DNA from: Clostridia bacterium
Lineage (GTDB): Bacteria; Bacillota; Clostridia; Oscillospirales; CAG-382
Reading direction: 5' to 3'
Assembly: GCA_017959195.1 (NCBI GenBank)
Contig: JAGDBE010000081.1
Coordinates: 1-9,626 of the forward strand
Length of the DNA: 9,626 bases
Positions 5,454 through 9,626 of the stretch are shown here, one piece after another (positions within the stretch are counted from its first letter, which is position 1; each line of letters opens with the position of its first letter). The notes under the pieces are model-generated. The model ran no database searches and was not told the DNA's origin. It saw only the letters and a list, made by a program, of their open reading frames with translations. The translations under genes and the position numbers were made by a program.

Positions 5454-6974
5454 TTATTTACAGTACACGGGCGTGTACATCGGTCTTAATACGCTGTCGA
5501 GCAGGAAGCATTCGACGTTGTCGTAAAAGCCGAATTTATCCGCGATATTGAGCTCCGTCCTTTCACCGGGGGCGAGCATGCAGGTATAAACGCCTGTCTT
5601 TTCGATTCTTCCCGTCGTTTCGTTTACGGACTTAACCAAAACCGTGAAGGTCTTTATATCCGCGCTCGTATTTTTAACGGTTATATTGATTTGCCCGTCC
5701 GATTTCTTATCGACCGGCGAAATGTAGCCGCCCGCAGTTTTTTCGGATATGAGCGCGTTTATGAGAGCGTCTGCGTCGGCAATTCCGTATCCGAACATAT
5801 CGTTTCTGTCTTCCCACGGGTCTATGTATCTTTTATTCGCGGTGTCCTTTAAAAGTTCAATAAAGTGCGCGGGGGTGATGTTCTTATCGACGGACTTTGC
5901 AAGCGCCGCGATGCCCGCAACGAACGGCGACGCAAATGACGTGCCGGATTTTGACGAATAGTAGCTGTACGATTTGAGATAAGTCGTAATCACGTTCTGA
6001 CCGGGTGCGATTATCGTTACGAGGTCGTTTGCGCGCGAGTCGTCGGCAGGCGCAAAAGACGTACTTGAAACCTTCTTTAAGTTCGCAACGCTTATTACTC
6101 CATCATACGACGCGGGGTAGGCGTAATAGCTTCCGCCGTTGTTTCCCGCCGCGGCGACGACTATCATGTTATTATCAAGTGCGTAGTCTATACAGGCTTT
6201 CAAGGTCGGGAGCGTGTTAGGGCTCTTTTCGGGATAGTCCACGCCGAAGCTTATATTAAGCACGCTTGCGCCGTGCGACACCGCAAACTCGACAAGCGCC
6301 GGAATGCCGCTCACGCCGAAGGTGCCGGCGTCCGTAACTTTGAGCGGAAGTATCTTTGCGCGGTGTGCGACTCCCGTAACACCCGCTCCGTTGGAAATCG
6401 CGGCGATTATGCCGGAAACCGCCGTTCCGTGTCCGTTTTTGTCCTCGACGTCGTTATCTCCGGTTACCGTGCTGAATCCTTCGAGAATATTGTCCTGCAA
6501 ATCCGGGTGATTTGTTATGATTCCCGAATCTACCACGGCGACGATGACGTCGTTTCCGTAAACGCCGTTATCCCATGCAGAATACACGTTCGAGCAGCTT
6601 AAGTTCCACTGAGACGAGTTATACGGCTCAGCCGAATAATCGTATCCGTAAAGAGACAGCAGTACGTCGGGTTCGCTGTATTCCACAAGGCCCAATTCCT
6701 CGAGCTTTTCTATGAGTTCCTCATCGTACGTCTTGGAGAGGTTCATTTTATTGCTTATGCCGACAAGCGCGTCGTCATCCGCGGATTTTCTGTTTCCGTC
6801 GGAAAGGGTTGCTTTCCTTACGTATTCCTCGGCAAGTGCTTTTGATTTTTCGTCTTTGAATTTGACGATAAAGCCGTCGTATTCGGGAGAAGCGATACAC
6901 TGAAGGCACAAAACGAGAGATATGAAAAAAACACATAAAACGGACAACAGTATCCGCTTTGTCTTTTCTTTCAA
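5454..6974 (-). CDS. Secreted subtilisin-like serine protease (peptidase S8)
   Basis: Numbering from the TTG start gives 506 residues. Residues 1-28 form a Sec signal peptide: basic KEKTKR, a long hydrophobic core, and probable cleavage after QCIA. Residues about 32-108 resemble an inhibitor-I9-type propeptide (YDGFIVKFKDE..., ending near VEYSEPDVLLSL). The catalytic domain follows with the full triad: D149 in VVDSGI, H182 in NGHGTAVSGI and S346 in SGTSFASPFVAG. The oxyanion Asn is N278 in AAAGNNGG. After about residue 408 comes a roughly 95-residue tail rich in beta-like sequence (INITVKNTS..., APGERTELNI), of unknown role. There is no sortase or other anchoring motif, so the enzyme is likely released after export. 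The gene is flanked by its own promoter and terminator and so is probably monocistronic. Substrate is unknown. The start was moved inward from a GTG at 6983 because the Shine-Dalgarno site overlaps that codon. Confidence 0.93.
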   Translation of the reverse strand: MKEKTKRILLSVLCVFFISLVLCLQCIASPEYDGFIVKFKDEKSKALAEEYVRKATLSDGNRKSADDDALVGISNKMNLSKTYDEELIEKLEELGLVEYSEPDVLLSLYGYDYSAEPYNSSQWNLSCSNVYSAWDNGVYGNDVIVAVVDSGIITNHPDLQDNILEGFSTVTGDNDVEDKNGHGTAVSGIIAAISNGAGVTGVAHRAKILPLKVTDAGTFGVSGIPALVEFAVSHGASVLNISFGVDYPEKSPNTLPTLKACIDYALDNNMIVVAAAGNNGGSYYAYPASYDGVISVANLKKVSSTSFAPADDSRANDLVTIIAPGQNVITTYLKSYSYYSSKSGTSFASPFVAGIAALAKSVDKNITPAHFIELLKDTANKRYIDPWEDRNDMFGYGIADADALINALISEKTAGGYISPVDKKSDGQINITVKNTSADIKTFTVLVKSVNETTGRIEKTGVYTCMLAPGERTELNIADKFGFYDNVECFLLDSVLRPMYTPVYCK

Positions 6975-6982
6975 CGTATGCA

Positions 6983-6987
6983 CCTCC
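6983..6987 (-). promoter_or_regulatory. Ribosome binding site that sets a TTG start for the protease
   Basis: GGAGG occupies 6987-6983 on the minus strand. Its last G is the first base of the in-frame GTG at 6983-6981, so a ribosome bound here cannot use that GTG. The in-frame TTG at 6974-6972 lies 8 bases downstream, an ideal spacing. An ATG at 6993 is in another frame. Confidence 0.82.
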
Positions 6988-7005
6988 GTTCATTTTTATT
7001 AATTA

Positions 7006-7034
7006 ATGATAACATAATAAAAGTACAAAGTCAA
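7006..7034 (-). promoter_or_regulatory. Sigma-A-type promoter of the protease gene
   Basis: On the minus strand TTGACT (7034-7029) and TATCAT (7011-7006) have a 17-base spacer; each hexamer matches consensus at five of six positions. The -35 lies 9 bases beyond the stop of the QueG-like gene. No terminator separates the two genes, so some read-through from the fol operon is also possible. Confidence 0.78.
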
Positions 7035-7043
7035 ATGGTAAAA

Positions 7044-7826
7044 TTATGAAAGGTTTCTTATCATGGTCTTTTTTCCGCGCCAGCAGTACGCGCGTTCTGA
7101 AAATTCCGCCTTACTCATGTTTTCGACGTCTTCGGGCGTAAGATATTCTCTCATATCCTCATAGAAGAAGGAAACCGGCGTTTGCGGGACGTCTTTATTC
7201 ATGGGGCAGACCTCCTGGCACAAATCGCAGCCCCATCGTATCTTTTTGGACCTTATTTCCGCAAGCTCTTCGTCGGTTACGTTTTTTTGCTGGGTGAGCG
7301 AGGAGTGGCAGTAACTCTTTTTGCCCGCGAGAAACTCGCAGGAAGATACGCACTTTCCGCAGCCGAGGCAGTTTTTCCTTTCTTTCGGCTTTTCGCACTC
7401 CATTTCAAGCGTTGTAAGCACTGAGCCGATAAAGACGTAGCTTCCGTACTTTTCGTTTATGAGAAGTCCGTTGCGGCCGACAACTCCGAGTCCCGCCGAA
7501 ATCGCAGCGCCTACCTCGTCGATGGGGGAGGTATCGCAGAAACAGTAAAACTCCCCGTCGGGAAACGCCTTTTTCGCCGTTTCGACGAGGCGGTTTCCGA
7601 GTTCTTTCGCAAAGGAGTGATAGTCCTTGCTTACGGCGTAAAGTGATATATTTCTGTCGGGGTGCGGACCCGTATAGTACGGCAGAAGCCACACAACGAC
7701 GCTTTTTATGCCTTCGGGCATGAGGTGAGGATATACAAGTTTACAGTCGGAAGCGGATATTCTGCCCCTTATCTCTATATTATTGCTGTCAAAGAAATCC
7801 TCAAACATTTTGTACATGTTTTTCAT
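7044..7826 (-). CDS. Short QueG-like epoxyqueuosine reductase homologue (two 4Fe-4S clusters)
   Basis: QueG reduces epoxyqueuosine to queuosine in tRNA, using cobalamin and two 4Fe-4S clusters. This 260-residue protein has the family core: CDTSPIDEVGAAISAGLG at 97-114 with the conserved Asp in DTSP, VGRNGLLINEKYGSYVFIG at 116-134, and ferredoxin-type clusters with C153, C156, C159, C163 and C200, C203, C207. C173 sits in the YCHSSLTQQK segment. It is shorter than typical QueG (over 300 residues), lacking part of the N-terminal region and the C-terminal HEAT-like extension. R118 replaces the usual Lys of the GKN motif. It may be a true short clostridial QueG or a related reductase. The first ATG overlaps the folC 3' end by 26 bases, with AAAGG only 3 bases upstream. 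ATGs at codons 4 and 7 are alternatives. No other queuosine genes are in the window. Confidence 0.83.
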   Translation of the reverse strand: MKNMYKMFEDFFDSNNIEIRGRISASDCKLVYPHLMPEGIKSVVVWLLPYYTGPHPDRNISLYAVSKDYHSFAKELGNRLVETAKKAFPDGEFYCFCDTSPIDEVGAAISAGLGVVGRNGLLINEKYGSYVFIGSVLTTLEMECEKPKERKNCLGCGKCVSSCEFLAGKKSYCHSSLTQQKNVTDEELAEIRSKKIRWGCDLCQEVCPMNKDVPQTPVSFFYEDMREYLTPEDVENMSKAEFSERAYCWRGKKTMIRNLS

Positions 7827-9078
7827 ACGCCTTTCTTATGTCGGACGAAAAATACAGCGAGCCGAGCGCGGCGACGATTCCGTCCTTACCCGCCCTTGAA
7901 AGAGCAAGTTCAACGGCGTCGGAAAAAGAACCGCACGCTTTCGCTTCCGCTCCGAGAGCGCATATTCTCTGCGCGAGAAGCTCCGCGTCGAGAGCGCGGT
8001 CGTTTTCGGGGGTTACGGTATAGAAAACGTCCGCGAAAGGTACGATTTTTGCAAACATACCGTCTATATCCTTATCGGCCATGGCGCCGACGATGAAAAC
8101 CGCTTTTTTTCCTTCGAAAAGAGTTTTCATACTGTCTGCAAACGCCGTAAGTCCGTGCGGATTATGGCCGCCGTCGAGAATGAACACGGGGTTTTTGCCG
8201 AGTATTTCGAATCTTCCGCTCCATTTTACTTCGGCAAGGCCGCAAAGCAGCGTTTCTTCGGATATATCATACCCTTTTGCCGCCAGAACGTCGAGCGCTT
8301 CGACGGCGGTAACGCAGTTTTTCGGCTGATAAGTGCCTGCGAGCGGGATTTTAATGCCTTTATGCTTTTTATAGTCAAAGGAACTTCCGGAAATATCGGA
8401 TTTCAGATTTTTTATAAGCGAAAAATCGGGGCAGGTGAGGTTTGCGCCGACTTTTTCACACTTTTTTTCTATTACTTCCCACGCCTCGCCTTCGCTTTCA
8501 TAAGAAACGACGTCTCCGCCCTTAATTATTCCTGCTTTTGCCGACGCGACGAGCGAGAGGGTAGAGCCGAGCTGTTTTGTGTGGTCGAGGCCTATTGAAG
8601 TTATCACCGCGCACTCGGGGGTATCTATTACGTTTGTCGAGTCAAGCTCTCCGCCCATGCCCACTTCGAGCACTACGACGTCGCACTCGTTTTCATAAAA
8701 ATATTCAAACGCTATGGCGGTAATGACTTCAAACTCCGTCGGGGGATCAGCCATCGAATCGGCATAAGGGCGTATAAAATCCGTCAGCTTTTCAAGATCG
8801 GCGTCGGGAATATTTTCCCCGTTTATGCGCATGCGCTCGTTGAAAACGTTTATATACGGCGACGTATAAAGTCCGGTTTTATATCCCGCTTTCTGAAGCA
8901 CCGACGCGATAAACGCGCAGACGGAGCCTTTGCCGTTGGTCCCCGCGACGTGAACGAATTTCAGTTTCTTTTCGGGGTTGCCTATTTTGGCAAGCAATTC
9001 TTTCGTCCTTGAAAGTCCCGGCCTTGAACCGAGCCACTTTATTCTGTGAATGTATTCAAGCGTATTCTGTATGCTCAT
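7801..9078 (-). CDS. folC: Folylpolyglutamate synthase / dihydrofolate synthase FolC
   Basis: FolC adds glutamate to dihydropteroate and/or to folates with ATP, producing and retaining folate in the cytoplasm. The 425-residue product has normal length. Motifs in order: HVAGTNGKGSV (43-53, P-loop), LYTSPY (71-76), PTEFEVITAIAFEYF (113-127), LEVGMGGELDSTN (137-149), KAGIIK (181-186), WSGRFE (286-291), DGGHNPHG (302-309) and GSLYFSSDIR (406-415). Small departures from the family are Ser for Pro in the usual WPGR, Gly for Ala in DGAHNPHG, and Ala for Glu just before KAGIIK. None removes a key ATP-binding residue. Its ATG overlaps the folT stop by four bases (ATGA) and its 3' end overlaps the QueG-like start, so the three genes are almost certainly co-transcribed and coupled. 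Whether it has both activities cannot be read from sequence. Confidence 0.95.
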   Translation of the reverse strand: MSIQNTLEYIHRIKWLGSRPGLSRTKELLAKIGNPEKKLKFVHVAGTNGKGSVCAFIASVLQKAGYKTGLYTSPYINVFNERMRINGENIPDADLEKLTDFIRPYADSMADPPTEFEVITAIAFEYFYENECDVVVLEVGMGGELDSTNVIDTPECAVITSIGLDHTKQLGSTLSLVASAKAGIIKGGDVVSYESEGEAWEVIEKKCEKVGANLTCPDFSLIKNLKSDISGSSFDYKKHKGIKIPLAGTYQPKNCVTAVEALDVLAAKGYDISEETLLCGLAEVKWSGRFEILGKNPVFILDGGHNPHGLTAFADSMKTLFEGKKAVFIVGAMADKDIDGMFAKIVPFADVFYTVTPENDRALDAELLAQRICALGAEAKACGSFSDAVELALSRAGKDGIVAALGSLYFSSDIRKAYEKHVQNV

Positions 9079-9620
9079 TTATTTACCTTCTTTTTTCCGA
9101 ATAATTTAAGGAGTTCTCCGCCTTTCAAAAGCGCGTAAAGAAGAATGATTTCAGCCGCCGTCTGTATGAGATTTAGAAGCGCCCTTTCGACGAAAAGGAC
9201 GGTAAAGGGGCTGCCGTACAGCCACGAAAGGCAAAGCGTTTTCCAGAAGAACGATGCGATGATTTCGGTTACTATGACCGTAAGTGCGAGCAAAAGCTTA
9301 TTCGATATGCCGTTCTTTATTCTGCCTTTTGCAAGTATTGCCGCCACACCCGGCAGAACGCCTATGAGTATCGGCGAAAGCGTCATGGGCAGGTACGGCA
9401 TATATCCGCCTATCAAAAGACATCCGAGAATATCCGCAAGCGCGCCGCACAAAGCGCCCGCAACGGGACCGAAAAATATGCCCGCGAGCATTATCGGCAC
9501 GTTTCCTATGGTGAGCCGCAGCGTATCGGTGTTGATTATTGCGAACACCCTTGTGAATACGATGCTCAGCGCCGTAAACATGGCGGTGAAGGTTATCGAG
9601 CGAACATTGATCTTAAACAT
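9075..9620 (-). CDS. folT: Folate-specific ECF transporter S component (FolT)
   Basis: This 181-residue integral membrane protein has the size and roughly six hydrophobic segments of an energy-coupling-factor substrate-binding subunit. The block LRLTIGNVPIMLAGIFFGP followed by VAGALCGALADILG (residues about 34-67) is the hallmark of the folate S-component family, and the N-terminus has the usual TAMFTALSIVFTRV segment. FolT captures folate and works with the shared EcfA/EcfA'/EcfT module, which is encoded elsewhere. Overlap with folC by ATGA strongly supports folate as substrate, because imported folate must be polyglutamylated to be retained. The ATG at 9620 leaves only six T residues upstream on the minus strand before the window ends. 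Its ribosome binding site, promoter and any riboswitch are not visible. Other vitamin S components share the fold, so the substrate is a strong inference. Confidence 0.88.
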   Translation of the reverse strand: MFKINVRSITFTAMFTALSIVFTRVFAIINTDTLRLTIGNVPIMLAGIFFGPVAGALCGALADILGCLLIGGYMPYLPMTLSPILIGVLPGVAAILAKGRIKNGISNKLLLALTVIVTEIIASFFWKTLCLSWLYGSPFTVLFVERALLNLIQTAAEIILLYALLKGGELLKLFGKKKVNK

Positions 9621-9626
9621 AAAAAA

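Noticed and set aside
6775..6993. Minus-strand 72-codon frame with an ATG at 6993
   Set aside because: It overlaps the protease signal-peptide region in another frame, and the GGAGG site falls inside it. The protease frame has far better protein evidence.
7662..8096. Plus-strand open frame of 144 codons opposite the QueG-like gene and folC
   Set aside because: It is antisense to conserved coding sequence, is rich in Arg as expected from a shadow frame, and has no recognisable domain.

Overview
The window looks like part of a chromosome from an anaerobic, low-to-moderate GC Firmicute of the class Clostridia, probably an uncultured gut-type lineage. Evidence: GGAGG-type ribosome binding sites, sigma-A-like promoters with 17-bp spacers, ScpA, a YnbB-type PLP enzyme, an ECF folate S component beside folC, and a clostridial-style LUD protein with a Cys-rich tail. 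No species can be named from the sequence alone. The window is almost wall-to-wall coding; the longest gene-free gap is about 130 bp (5321-5453). I see no tRNA, rRNA, CRISPR array, insertion sequence or phage gene.

Layout. (1) 1-160: a minus-strand fragment that reads as the C-terminus of the acyltransferase PlsY. It is fused at about 142-163 to the 5'-truncated end of a plus-strand radical-SAM gene (PflX/COG1313 type). This junction cannot be a normal gene arrangement: either a rearrangement or a chimeric sequence end. (2) 163-2568, plus strand: the PflX-like remnant, a NudF-type Nudix hydrolase and a YnbB-type PLP enzyme, tightly packed, with an ATGA overlap between the last two. (3) 2575-2602: a bidirectional terminator shared with the convergent scpA gene. 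(4) 5320-2601, minus strand: a four-gene unit of LUD-domain protein, trmL, site-2 protease (M50) and scpA. It has a good promoter at 5361-5389, preceded by a 16-bp palindrome. (5) 6974-5454, minus strand: a secreted subtilisin-like protease with its own promoter, a TTG start decided by its Shine-Dalgarno site, and its own terminator. (6) 9620-7044, minus strand: folT, folC and a short QueG-like iron-sulfur protein, all overlapping and probably co-transcribed from beyond the window.

How the genes work together. folT (folate uptake) and folC (glutamylation that traps folate in the cell) form a coherent salvage pair. The QueG-like protein is translationally coupled to folC but has no obvious folate role. 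The LUD/trmL/M50/scpA unit mixes a putative redox protein, tRNA wobble methylation, membrane proteolysis and chromosome condensation. It looks like a housekeeping operon, not a pathway. The protease is an independent secreted function.

I found no convincing new multi-gene system. The points most worth checking are the plsY/pflX junction, the palindrome in front of the LUD promoter, the TTG start of the protease, and the short QueG-like gene overlapping folC.
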